From an uncultured Lachnospiraceae bacterium (GTDB taxonomy: Bacteria; Bacillota; Clostridia; Lachnospirales; Lachnospiraceae), in the NCBI GenBank assembly GCA_947564735.1, contig CANOEC010000043.1, positions 1-32,381 of the forward strand: DNA of 32,381 nt, read 5' to 3'. The notes under the pieces were generated by a model, which had not been told where the DNA came from, made no database searches, and saw only the letters and a list, made by a program, of their open reading frames with translations. Every line of letters begins with the position of its first letter. Positions within the stretch are counted from its first letter, which is position 1. Shown here piece by piece: positions 8,001 to 14,306 of the stretch. Position numbers and translations under genes: made by a program.

Positions 8001-8368
8001 AACTTGTAGATTTATATAACGGGAGCGACAGGAATGAAGAAATGGCGATATCATTTGCGCTGGGGTTAGCTAATAGTGCCGCTGCGCAGGACTCGGAAGA
8101 AAAGGTACGTGAAATTCTGTTGCAATCAAAAGCATTGTTGAATGAGCGACCTCAAAACATAACATTACAATTTGCATATGCAGCGACATGGTTAGGCTTG
8201 ACATTCGTTCAATCCCTAGAATCCCTGCATCAGACGGTGCTGGAGCTACAAGCATTCCTACGGAAACATCCGAAGGCTAATGAGAGGTTTCAGTTTGAAT
8301 TGGCTAACTATCTCGCCAAACATCCCGAACAAAGGGAGCAGTATGCCCCACTCATATTGAAATCTTAG
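5036..8368 (+). CDS. SIR2-like / STAND NTPase / 40-residue-repeat protein, probable anti-phage sensor
   Basis: A 1110-residue three-part protein. Residues ~25-290 are a SIR2-like NAD-binding domain: FVGAGLSA (36-43), TTNFDRVL (133-140, catalytic Asn), LHGDI (177-181, His) and LGCSL (224-228). Residues ~325-700 hold a P-loop NTPase: GPGGMGKS Walker A (357-364) and ILVADD Walker B (403-408), as in STAND proteins. From 779 to about 1018 there are six helical repeats of exactly 40 residues (consensus PLKEREESVSKLxxLYERxxxNEEIAxxYAxGL), then a degenerate tail. Domain order matches the Avs5-like SIR2-STAND class, where the C-terminal repeats sense a phage protein and the SIR2 domain depletes NAD+. 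No helper gene is adjacent. The ATG has AGGTG about 8 nt upstream. Domain calls are strong; the defence role is inferred from architecture. Confidence 0.88.
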   Translation: MSGILFSEIMDFYPKHNASVYEDLKKDYQNGSLIPFVGAGLSAFCGYSGWSQVLKELAGYIYESDIRDRTIQMIDGGGLLQAAQTIYDNYPRMLRELRKIIDYNKLANCEPGAWYTSAAYVLPYLFGAGMVMTTNFDRVLEEVYDKCHVKFGKVVSPYEPDILAQIRQTSPHCLFKLHGDIGPETHDIDRLAFTQKQYDMVYENNGLLLQELPLWFQNKRLLFLGCSLMQDKTMEVLQRVTEKNPGLDHYAILACKPDEIGQRSRELGKMGISPIYYPEGRYEAVRVILERLLEETAYSKYEEMKQHVERHVPVSKTKHRFMYDSGYIGFTGRTSEFTQLMDFCQNPKQILWWAVTGPGGMGKSRLVYEFTEACKKEGWEIVWLNQNIYPKMLNWTPPAQRCILVADDVQSYIQAIGEWIGSVSTRKRSEKLRILLLEREGEKLGSAKWEEMMQADAPYDDTIPSLCYCSDFLRLTPLSEDELKAIMTDFASASGKTWKDDGLMERLLKTLQEVDGDLQRPLYALAIVDAWCAGENPTHWDKEQILNELTNRELRFYYNRLKNLSSDRISKELRAEFENLLARSCVRGILPLDEVRPEEYRKLQDRADKLEMEFHELLRAMGVVHRVKDYIGLKSQGGTELYGREEEFSEAVALDCPDLIKEYLVLRQAFEKGRMKLLLPDGWVNQPYQLHFLYNVLSDYPEKLRGRHQFWKIIFDGKPRSDGCAWQYSGLLLGVIVHLPELQECAVERLEEVSHQFQQDEVTELAYAMGLIKLIIERPLKEREESVVKLSALYERNDTNEKIAELYANGLFFLAAEQPLKEREESVSKLADLYEQHDINEEVAEKYAQGLFGLIAEQPLHECEQSACKLETLYERHDANEKIAELYAMILYHRVFEKSLKDCEKSVSKLAELYERYGTNKEIVAAYAKGLRNLTMKQPLKEREESVSKLMTLYERNNANEEIAAVYARGLANLSGLQPSKEREESVLKLVDLYNGSDRNEEMAISFALGLANSAAAQDSEEKVREILLQSKALLNERPQNITLQFAYAATWLGLTFVQSLESLHQTVLELQAFLRKHPKANERFQFELANYLAKHPEQREQYAPLILKS
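7370..8089 (+). repeat. Six in-frame 120-bp tandem repeats in the SIR2-STAND gene
   Basis: Units begin at 7370, 7490, 7610, 7730, 7850 and 7970, each starting near CCATTGAAGGAG or a variant and coding for 40 residues. The spacing is exact, with no indels across all six. Unit starts and the ESVSKL and LYER segments are most conserved; the unit ends vary most. Confidence 0.9.
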
Positions 8369-8414
8369 CAGGCTATGACGTGTGTGACAGAGCAGTTGTG
8401 TCTTAGCGTGACGA

Positions 8415-8453
8415 CTTAAAACGATTTCCGTAAAAAACGGGGCTTAAAACGAT
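8415..8453. repeat. Paired CTTAAAACGAT repeats in the gap after the SIR2-STAND gene
   Basis: CTTAAAACGAT occurs at 8415-8425 and again at 8443-8453, separated by a small CCGT/ACGG hairpin (8428-8440). AAACGAT also occurs at 5012-5018 in the promoter inverted repeat before the SIR2 gene. This gap (8369-8555) contains no gene; besides these repeats I see a weak TATGAT -10 box (8483-8488) and a short TGCAT/ATGCA hairpin near 8500-8514. Confidence 0.55.
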
Positions 8454-8555
8454 AATAAATTCAGTAGAACAGCATAAACCTTTATGATAAAATGGACTTG
8501 CATGTAAATATGCACAACTTGATTTAGTCAGTGTTTAACGAGGAAAACATATAAA

Positions 8556-9377
8556 ATGAAAACCATTGCTATCGTGAATAAAAATAATGATTATCAGAAA
8601 TTTGAAGTGTTGAAGAGCAATCGGAATAAAAGATTTAAATATAATCAATTTATTGTTGAGGGGGTACGGAGCCTTAATGAGGCAGTTAAAAATAACTGGA
8701 AGATAGTTTCTTTTATTTATGACAAAAATAATTTGTCTGATTGGGCGAAAGGGATGATAGCAACAGTAAGAACAGAAGTCAATTATACTCTTACAGCACC
8801 ACTACTGAAAGAATTAAGCGGGAAAGAAGATACCTCTGAACTGATGGCTGTTATTGAAATGAGAGAAGACAAATTAGAAAATACAGCAATATCCGAAAAT
8901 CCTTTTATTGTATTATTTGACAGACCGTCTAATAAAGGGAATCTGGGTACGATGATACGCTCTTGTGATGCATTGGGAGCTGATATGCTGATTATTACAG
9001 GGCATGCAGTTGATTTATATGATCCTGATGTGGTGGTATCAGCGATGGGGTCTTTTTTCAATCTTCCGGTTATCCGTATTGCTGATAACGATGTCTTATA
9101 CAAATATATTGAAAGTCTCAGAGCAAAGTACCCTGACTTTAAGATTGTAGGTACAACTGCACACAACGAAAAGCCCATTTATAACGAAAAATTGATGACG
9201 CCGGTTATGCTGATGATGGGAAATGAAACGATGGGATTGAATAAGGCATTTAAAGAGTATTGTGATGTTTTGTGCACGATTCCTATGGTTGAAAGTTCAT
9301 TTGCCAGTTCTTTTAACGTTAGCTGCGCTGCGTCTATCATGATGTATGAAATAGTAAGACAACGTGTTAATAAGTAA
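8556..9377 (+). CDS. TrmH/SpoU-family RNA 2'-O-methyltransferase
   Basis: A 273-residue SPOUT (SpoU-class) methyltransferase, using SAM to methylate a ribose 2'-OH in rRNA or tRNA. Residues ~1-110 are the substrate-binding domain (SNRNKRFKYNQFIVEG). Catalytic motif 1 is NKGNLGTMIRS (126-136, with the conserved Arg), followed by VSAMGSFFNLPV (161-172), MMGNETMGL and a motif 3 reading IPMVESSFASSFNVSCAASI. Motif 3 is about two residues longer than the usual IPMxGxxxSLNVS and has Phe for Leu, so the substrate may differ from TrmB/RlmB; thiostrepton-resistance-type enzymes are an alternative. By eye the gene is more AT-rich than the M18 gene after it. GAGGA lies about 11 nt before the ATG. Confidence 0.85.
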   Translation: MKTIAIVNKNNDYQKFEVLKSNRNKRFKYNQFIVEGVRSLNEAVKNNWKIVSFIYDKNNLSDWAKGMIATVRTEVNYTLTAPLLKELSGKEDTSELMAVIEMREDKLENTAISENPFIVLFDRPSNKGNLGTMIRSCDALGADMLIITGHAVDLYDPDVVVSAMGSFFNLPVIRIADNDVLYKYIESLRAKYPDFKIVGTTAHNEKPIYNEKLMTPVMLMMGNETMGLNKAFKEYCDVLCTIPMVESSFASSFNVSCAASIMMYEIVRQRVNK

Positions 9378-9415
9378 CCAAGAGTGTAAACAACAAAATA
9401 GAAGGAGCAGACCCG

Positions 9416-10720
9416 ATGGATAAACATACACAACAGCAATTTGCAGAAAACATGTTACAATATCTGAACGAAAGCCCGACTGCGTTCCATGCCGTAGAGA
9501 ATGCGGCGAAAATACTCAAGGCGCAGGGGTTTCAAGAGCTGAAAGAGGCGGACGCGTGGTCACTGCATACGGGCGGCAGATATTTTGTCGTGAAAAATCA
9601 TTCATGTATCCTTGCCTTTACGGTGGGAGAGGGAGATTTGGCGAAAGAAGGTTTCCGGCTGATAGGTGCGCACACGGATTCTCCCGGTCTGAAAATCAAG
9701 CCGGGCGATTGTATTGTCACGCCGGACGGATATGTAAAACTGAACGTGGAAGTTTATGGCGGCGCTATTTTAAGCACCTGGTTCGACCGTCCGCTTGCCG
9801 TGGCAGGGCGGGTAATCGTGAAGCAGAACGGGAGATTAGTGGAACGTCTGATTAAGATAGATAAACCTGTGTGCATCATTCCGAATCTGTGCATCCATTT
9901 TAATAGGGACTGCAATACCGGAGGCGGTTACAATAAACAGACGGATATCCTTCCTTTGCTGTCGATGAAAGAGGAAGGGGTGGAGAAAGAGGATTATCTG
10001 TATCGCCTGCTTCAGAAGGAGACCGGCATAGAGAAGGACGAGATACTGGATTATGAATTGTTTTTGTATGAGTACCAGAAGGGAAGCTTCATGGGGCAGG
10101 ACGAAGAATTTATTTCCGCGTCCCGCATTGATAATCTTTGTATGGTCTATGCCGGGCTGTCAGCGCTGACGGAAGCAGCAGGCAGTGGCAACTGCAAAGT
10201 ATTTGTCGCCTTTGACCACGAAGAGGTGGGAAGCACTTCGGCACCGGGCGCACGTTCCGGCTTCCTTGCGTATACATTGGAGCGAATCTGTAAAAACCTC
10301 GGTCTGACAGATGACGCATATTTTCAGGCGTTGGCAAATGCAACGTCCATCTCGGCAGACACGGCGCACGCAGTTCATCCGAATTACAGCGACAAGCATG
10401 ATGCGGGAAACCGCCCCGTGCTGGGCGGCGGACCGGTGATCAAATATTCTGCGTCGCAGCGGTACAGCACCAATGCATTCAGCGCCGCCTATTTCATGGA
10501 AGCGTGCAGGCGGGCGCAGGTGCCCTGTCAGAAGTACGTCAACAGAAATGATATTGTCGGCGGTTCTACAATCGGACCGGCATTGTCCAGTCTGACCACC
10601 ATCCCGACGGTGGATATCGGCACGCCCGTGCTTGCGATGCATTCCATCCGGGAGTTTGTGGCGGCAGTGGATAATTTTTATGCAAAAGAAGCGTTTCGTG
10701 CGTATTATGAGGGTATCTGA
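9416..10720 (+). CDS. M18-family aminopeptidase (aspartyl aminopeptidase type)
   Basis: A 434-residue zinc metallopeptidase of family M18, which removes N-terminal residues, preferentially acidic ones, in the cytoplasm. Expected metal and catalytic segments are present: GAHTDSPGLK (84-93, His86 and Asp88), FDHEEVGS (266-273) and the C-terminal MHSIRE (His409). The N-terminal FAENMLQYLNESPTAFHAVENA is also typical. AAGGAG lies about 9 nt before the ATG. The gene begins 38 bp after the methyltransferase and could be read through from it, although the two have no evident functional link. Length is normal for bacterial apeB/apeA-like proteins. Confidence 0.93.
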   Translation: MDKHTQQQFAENMLQYLNESPTAFHAVENAAKILKAQGFQELKEADAWSLHTGGRYFVVKNHSCILAFTVGEGDLAKEGFRLIGAHTDSPGLKIKPGDCIVTPDGYVKLNVEVYGGAILSTWFDRPLAVAGRVIVKQNGRLVERLIKIDKPVCIIPNLCIHFNRDCNTGGGYNKQTDILPLLSMKEEGVEKEDYLYRLLQKETGIEKDEILDYELFLYEYQKGSFMGQDEEFISASRIDNLCMVYAGLSALTEAAGSGNCKVFVAFDHEEVGSTSAPGARSGFLAYTLERICKNLGLTDDAYFQALANATSISADTAHAVHPNYSDKHDAGNRPVLGGGPVIKYSASQRYSTNAFSAAYFMEACRRAQVPCQKYVNRNDIVGGSTIGPALSSLTTIPTVDIGTPVLAMHSIREFVAAVDNFYAKEAFRAYYEGI

Positions 10721-10749
10721 TTGATGTACGGGAGAGGAGAAAAGACAGC

Positions 10750-11250
10750 ATGGAAGAACGAAAGATAAAAAGCGGATGGACAGGTCTTCGGATAGTAAGT
10801 CTGACGTTTGCTATTATAGGGGTTTCATATATCATTGTAGGCACCGCAGTGGGCGGACTGGGCATTAATCAAGAAGCTGTGATATTCGGATATACGTTTA
10901 GCGGTATGGGCGCCGTATTTCTGGTTGTCGGCGCAGTGTGTTACAGCTTGGAAATCCGCAAAAAAAGGAGAGATCAAAGGCTGTTAAATTCCGGACAGTA
11001 TATTTTGGCGGAAATTTCGGAAATTACGATGAATTATGCCGTCCGTATCAATCGCAGGTATCCTTACATTGTAAAATGCAGGTATCAGGATAGGAACGGA
11101 TGTATCCACACCTTCAGAAGCCGTAACCTGAATTTTGATCCTGCGCCGCTGTTAAGGGACAGTATGGTGAGAATTTATGTAGAGGGGGATAATTTCAAGC
11201 ATTATTATATGGATATCGATTCCATCTTGCCGACGGTGATTGAGCATTGA
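10750..11250 (+). CDS. Two-TM membrane protein, DUF3592-like
   Basis: A 166-residue protein. Two hydrophobic segments (about residues 14-37 and 44-67) are followed by a basic EIRKKRRDQR stop-transfer-like stretch and a soluble C-terminal domain of about 90 residues with alternating beta-like sequence (YILAEISEITMNY, YPYIVKCRYQD, SMVRIYVEGDN). This layout resembles DUF3592-type proteins, but I do not recognise it firmly and no function can be assigned. GGAGAGGAG precedes the ATG. It begins 29 bp after the aminopeptidase gene, so it is probably on the same transcript. Confidence 0.75.
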   Translation: MEERKIKSGWTGLRIVSLTFAIIGVSYIIVGTAVGGLGINQEAVIFGYTFSGMGAVFLVVGAVCYSLEIRKKRRDQRLLNSGQYILAEISEITMNYAVRINRRYPYIVKCRYQDRNGCIHTFRSRNLNFDPAPLLRDSMVRIYVEGDNFKHYYMDIDSILPTVIEH

Positions 11251-11307
11251 GGTTTTTAACCGTCATCTTTCACAAAAAACGGAAACTCTTTTTGTAAAAA
11301 TGGTTTC

Positions 11308-11336
11308 TTGTCAATATCATACGCTGATGCTACAAT
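11308..11336 (+). promoter_or_regulatory. Candidate sigma-A promoter of the TetR-symporter operon
   Basis: TTGTCA (11308-11313), 17-nt spacer, TACAAT (11331-11336). Two inverted repeats flank it: GAAAC/GTTTC around a TTTTT-GT-AAAAA core (about 11282-11307), and AAAGGAAACTG/CAGTTTCCTTT (11337-11370). Both are candidate TetR operators. Confidence 0.6.
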
Positions 11337-11381
11337 AAAGGAAACTGAAAAACAAAAAACAGTTTCCTTTTTCTTTTTTAT
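11337..11381 (+). terminator. Strong hairpin with T-rich tail between DUF3592-like gene and tetR
   Basis: An 11-bp perfect stem (11337-11347 with 11360-11370), A-rich 12-nt loop, then TTCTTTTTT. It should terminate transcripts from the upstream genes. It starts right after the -10 box of the candidate promoter, so it could also act as an operator or attenuator for tetR. Confidence 0.7.
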
Positions 11382-11408
11382 ATAACAGGAAATTCCTACG
11401 TTTATTCA

Positions 11409-11470
11409 CGAGTTCGCGAAGCGAAGCTCACAAACGAGCGAAGCTCGCAAACGAGCGAAGCTCGTTTTTT
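11409..11470. repeat. Three stacked short hairpins ending in a T tract, just before tetR
   Basis: GAG-TTCGC-GAA-GCGAA-CTC (11410-11429, one-nt bulge), then CGAGC-GAA-GCTCG twice (11435-11447 and 11452-11464) with a 17-bp period. The last stem extends to AAACGAGC/GCTCGTTT and runs into six T at 11465-11470. All have the same GAA loop. The tetR ribosome binding site begins about 5 nt later. Confidence 0.85.
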
Positions 11471-11486
11471 GAAAGGGGGAGGTGTA

Positions 11487-12056
11487 GTGGACTTAAAAGA
11501 AACAATTTTAAAAGGCACCATGCAGGTCTTTAACGACAAAGGTTTGAAATTTACGATGGACGACATCGCGGAGCGGCTGAAAATCAGCAAAAAGACATTA
11601 TATAAGGTTTTTGATGACAAGGAAGCGCTGTTCTTGACCATGGTGGATTATATTTTTGACTCGATTAAGGAAAATGAGCAGGAGGTGCTTGCAGATGAAA
11701 GTCTAAGCACGGTAGAGAAGATTCATAAAATATTAGGGGTGTTTCCGGAGGGGTATCGGGATGTGGATTTTCGCCAGCTTTATCTTCTGCGTGGTAAACA
11801 CCCGAACATATACAAACAGGTGGAGCGGCGTCTGGAAACCGGCTGGGAATCAACGATAGCGTTACTTGAGCAGGGAATTGAGGAAGGGTGTATTAGACCG
11901 ATTCGGATTCCGATTCTCAAATTGATGTTAGAAGCGTCGCTGGAACAGTTTTTCCAGAGGGATGTGCTGGTGCAGAATGACATTGCCTATCATGATGCTT
12001 TGGATGAGGTGGTGAATATCCTGATGGATGGCATTACGGTTCGCGGGGAAATATAA
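11487..12056 (+). CDS. TetR/AcrR-family transcriptional regulator
   Basis: A 189-residue TetR-type repressor. The N-terminal HTH is clear (DLKETILKGTMQVFNDKGLK, then TMDDIAERLKISKKTLYKVFDDKEALF), followed by an all-helical ligand domain. A TTG at 11469 is in frame, but the GTG at 11487 is chosen because GGGGGAGG (11475-11482) lies just upstream and because the HTH then begins at the usual distance from the N-terminus. The symporter gene starts 26 bp downstream, so the regulator probably controls its own operon in response to a transported compound. Inverted repeats around 11282-11370 are candidate operators. Confidence 0.9.
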   Translation: MDLKETILKGTMQVFNDKGLKFTMDDIAERLKISKKTLYKVFDDKEALFLTMVDYIFDSIKENEQEVLADESLSTVEKIHKILGVFPEGYRDVDFRQLYLLRGKHPNIYKQVERRLETGWESTIALLEQGIEEGCIRPIRIPILKLMLEASLEQFFQRDVLVQNDIAYHDALDEVVNILMDGITVRGEI

Positions 12057-12082
12057 AATAACAGGGAAGGAAGGTATTTCAC

Positions 12083-13465
12083 ATGAAATTAACAGCAAAG
12101 GAAAAAGTATCATACGGTCTGGGCGCGGTCGGCAAGGACATGGTCTATATGCTTTCCGCAAGCTATATTCTGTATTATTATCAGGATATTTTAGGTGTGA
12201 GCGCCATCGCAATGGGAGTCATTCTGATGGCAGCGAGGGTATTTGATGCGTTTAACGACCCGATTATGGGTGTTTTGGTGGCAAAAACAAGAACAAAATG
12301 GGGAAAGTTCCGCCCGTGGCTTTTGATAGGGACAATCCTGAATGCGGTGATTCTGGTTATCATGTTCTGTGCGCCGCCGTCGCTTAACGGAAACGGGTTG
12401 ATTGCATATGCTGCCGCAACATATATTGTATGGGGCGTCACATACACGATGATGGATATTCCTTACTGGTCCATGATTCCGGCTTTTACAGATGGAGGAA
12501 AGGAGCGAGAGGGACTTACCACGCTGGCACGTTCCTGCGCAGGCGTAGGTTCTGCGCTCATCACCATTATTACGATGATGTGTGTGCAGGGACTGGGAGG
12601 CGGAAACGAGCGCGAAGGGTTCTGGAAGTTTGCACTGATTATTGCGATTCTGTTCGTGGTGTTTATAGTGATTACATGTCTGAACATCAAAGAAAAGTCT
12701 ACTGTAGACGTAGAAGCGCCATCGGTTGGACAGATGTTTAAAGCGCTGGTGCAGAATGACCAGACAATGATTGTTGTGATATCCATCGTGCTGATAAATT
12801 GCTCATTATACATTACGTCCAATTTATTAATTTATTTCTTTAAATATGATTTTGGCGGAGATACATGGTACAACGGGTATACCCTGTTTAATATGTTTGG
12901 CGGCGCCATTCAGATTTTGTCCATGATGCTGTTTTATCCGCTGCTCCGTAAATTTATCAGTTCGCTGCAGGTGTTTTATGTGAGCTTTGTCATGGCAATC
13001 GTGGGATACGCGGTACTGTTTACGTTCATGTGCATCGGGCTTACGAATATTGCAGCCTTGTTTGTTCCGGCGTTTCTTGTCTTTGCGGCATTCGGTATGC
13101 TGACCGTGCTGACAACGGTATTTCTCGCCAACACGGTAGATTATGGCGAACTAAAAAATAACCGTCGTGACGAGAGCGTAATCTTTTCCATGCAGACGTT
13201 CGTAGTAAAGCTTGCTTCCGGCGTTGCGGCGCTGATTGCATCGGTATGTCTGTCCATCTGTAATTTAAGTGATGATACGTCGAGTACAGCGGCGGTGCAG
13301 GCAGCCGGGTCGTCGGTTTTCGGGCTGCGCATGACGATGACGGTGGTTCCTATTGCGGGATTGCTGCTTGCCGTATTTTTATTCCGCAGAAAGTATATCC
13401 TTACCGAACAGAAGGTGGAAGAGATTGCCGAGCAGATTAAAAATAATAAAGATAAACTGAATTGA
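12083..13465 (+). CDS. GPH-family sugar:cation symporter (MFS)
   Basis: A 460-residue membrane protein with about 12 hydrophobic segments. The start (KVSYGLGAVGKDMVYML) and the loop motif ARVFDAFNDPIMGVLVAKTRTKWGKFRPWLLIG are hallmarks of the glycoside-pentoside-hexuronide:cation symporters (MelB/XynP/YicJ relatives); the DxxxDP-type Asp pair and the TRTKWGKFRPW loop are intact. A second family signature, NTVDYGELKNNRRDE, occurs near residue 350. The substrate cannot be read from the sequence. GGAAGGAAGG lies about 10 nt before the ATG. It is the second gene of the tetR operon. Confidence 0.92.
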   Translation: MKLTAKEKVSYGLGAVGKDMVYMLSASYILYYYQDILGVSAIAMGVILMAARVFDAFNDPIMGVLVAKTRTKWGKFRPWLLIGTILNAVILVIMFCAPPSLNGNGLIAYAAATYIVWGVTYTMMDIPYWSMIPAFTDGGKEREGLTTLARSCAGVGSALITIITMMCVQGLGGGNEREGFWKFALIIAILFVVFIVITCLNIKEKSTVDVEAPSVGQMFKALVQNDQTMIVVISIVLINCSLYITSNLLIYFFKYDFGGDTWYNGYTLFNMFGGAIQILSMMLFYPLLRKFISSLQVFYVSFVMAIVGYAVLFTFMCIGLTNIAALFVPAFLVFAAFGMLTVLTTVFLANTVDYGELKNNRRDESVIFSMQTFVVKLASGVAALIASVCLSICNLSDDTSSTAAVQAAGSSVFGLRMTMTVVPIAGLLLAVFLFRRKYILTEQKVEEIAEQIKNNKDKLN

Positions 13466-13497
13466 CAAAAATTGGCAATAAATGTATTTCCTTTTGT

Positions 13498-13515
13498 AGA
13501 AGCTTCTGATACAAT
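13498..13515 (+). promoter_or_regulatory. Extended -10 promoter with adjacent palindrome
   Basis: TGATACAAT (13507-13515) fits an extended -10 (TGnTATAAT-like). A perfect 10-bp palindrome AGAAGCTTCT (13498-13507) abuts it and is a possible operator. The -35 region (TTTCCT) is weak. A GTGAAA/TTTTCAC hairpin follows at about 13528-13542. Confidence 0.45.
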
Positions 13516-13586
13516 CACTGTTATATTGTGAAATATTTTCACGAAGGATAGCAGTATCAATTATTTTCAGAGGAGGAGATAAGGAA

Positions 13587-14150
13587 ATGGGGAATTATCA
13601 AAATGCAGGTGCGGGGCTTAGGAAAATGTTTATTGCTTCGATCGGTGCGATTATTTGTACGGTCTTGGTGATGCTTCCGGTTGTCAACATTCTGGCGGGA
13701 ATCGGCGCGATTGTTTTTGGCGTCTTGAGTCTGGTAGGTCTGTATGGCGCAGGAAAGGATATTGAGGGATGTAAGACGGCATTCGTGCTCACCATCATTA
13801 ATATGGTAGTCAGTATGGTGGGCAGACTGGCGGGTACGGGATTCTTGGGCGTTATCTTTTCAATTGCGGATTCTGTGCTCAGCTTCTTGATTTGTTACTT
13901 TGTATGCACGTCTGTTTCTGAGGTGATGAACCAGATTGGCGCAGCCGATGTGGCAGGCAAGGGCGAACTGGTCTGGAAGATTAATGGGGTATGCTATGCA
14001 ATCTTAATCGTCATTGCGATTCTTGGCGGTATTCCGGCACTGGCTCTGATTGCTTCTTTGGCGGCAATCGGTGTATTGATTGCATCATTGGTTGCTTCGG
14101 TTTTCTATATGATTTTCTTAAACAAGAGCAGTCAAGAGCTGGGTGCGTAG
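13587..14150 (+). CDS. Multi-TM membrane protein of unknown function
   Basis: A 187-residue, very hydrophobic protein with about five membrane segments (roughly residues 13-32, 34-52, 63-82, 88-107 and 130-178, the last long enough for two). The N-terminal NYQNAGAGLRKMF and the Gly/Ala/Ile-rich segments are not diagnostic, and I do not recognise the family. AGGAGGAGATAAGGA gives a strong ribosome binding site. It has its own probable promoter upstream and a terminator downstream, so it looks monocistronic. Confidence 0.8.
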   Translation: MGNYQNAGAGLRKMFIASIGAIICTVLVMLPVVNILAGIGAIVFGVLSLVGLYGAGKDIEGCKTAFVLTIINMVVSMVGRLAGTGFLGVIFSIADSVLSFLICYFVCTSVSEVMNQIGAADVAGKGELVWKINGVCYAILIVIAILGGIPALALIASLAAIGVLIASLVASVFYMIFLNKSSQELGA

Positions 14151-14200
14151 GTTGCAGCATATGTGAAAGGGTAATAGTGCAGTATCATGAGAAAATATAA

Positions 14201-14244
14201 GAATAAGCCTGTGGATGCATGGGCTTATTCTTTCTTTTTGTTTT
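14201..14244 (+). terminator. Rho-independent terminator before the ROK kinase gene
   Basis: GAATAAGCC (14201-14209) pairs with GGCTTATTC (14222-14230), followed by TTTCTTTTTGTTTT. An 11-nt loop separates the arms. Confidence 0.88.
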
Positions 14245-14250
14245 ATGGGA

Positions 14251-14259
14251 TGATACAAT
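14251..14259 (+). promoter_or_regulatory. Extended -10 promoter for the ROK kinase gene
   Basis: TGATACAAT, the same extended -10 sequence as at 13507-13515. The -35 region falls in the terminator T tract and is poor (TTTCTT). Confidence 0.45.
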
Positions 14260-14306
14260 AAACGCAAGCCAAAAAAATAAACTGTGGAACAATGGAGGGA
14301 ATGGGA

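Noticed and set aside
7370-8089. Regular 120-bp repeats as a CRISPR or non-coding array
   Set aside because: The repeats stay in frame inside a long open reading frame and encode amphipathic helices.
5012-8453. AAACGAT copies flanking the SIR2 gene as insertion or attachment sites
   Set aside because: The motif is only 7 bp, no integrase or transposase is present, and the upstream copy is part of a promoter inverted repeat, so a regulatory reading is simpler.
10160-10642. Minus-strand open frame of 160 residues within the M18 gene
   Set aside because: Arg/Cys/His-rich shadow without a ribosome binding site, opposite a well-recognised peptidase.
13462-13490. TTGACA at the end of the symporter gene as a promoter
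   Set aside because: The -35 is perfect, but the hexamer 17 nt downstream is TATTTC; the extended -10 further on is a better candidate.
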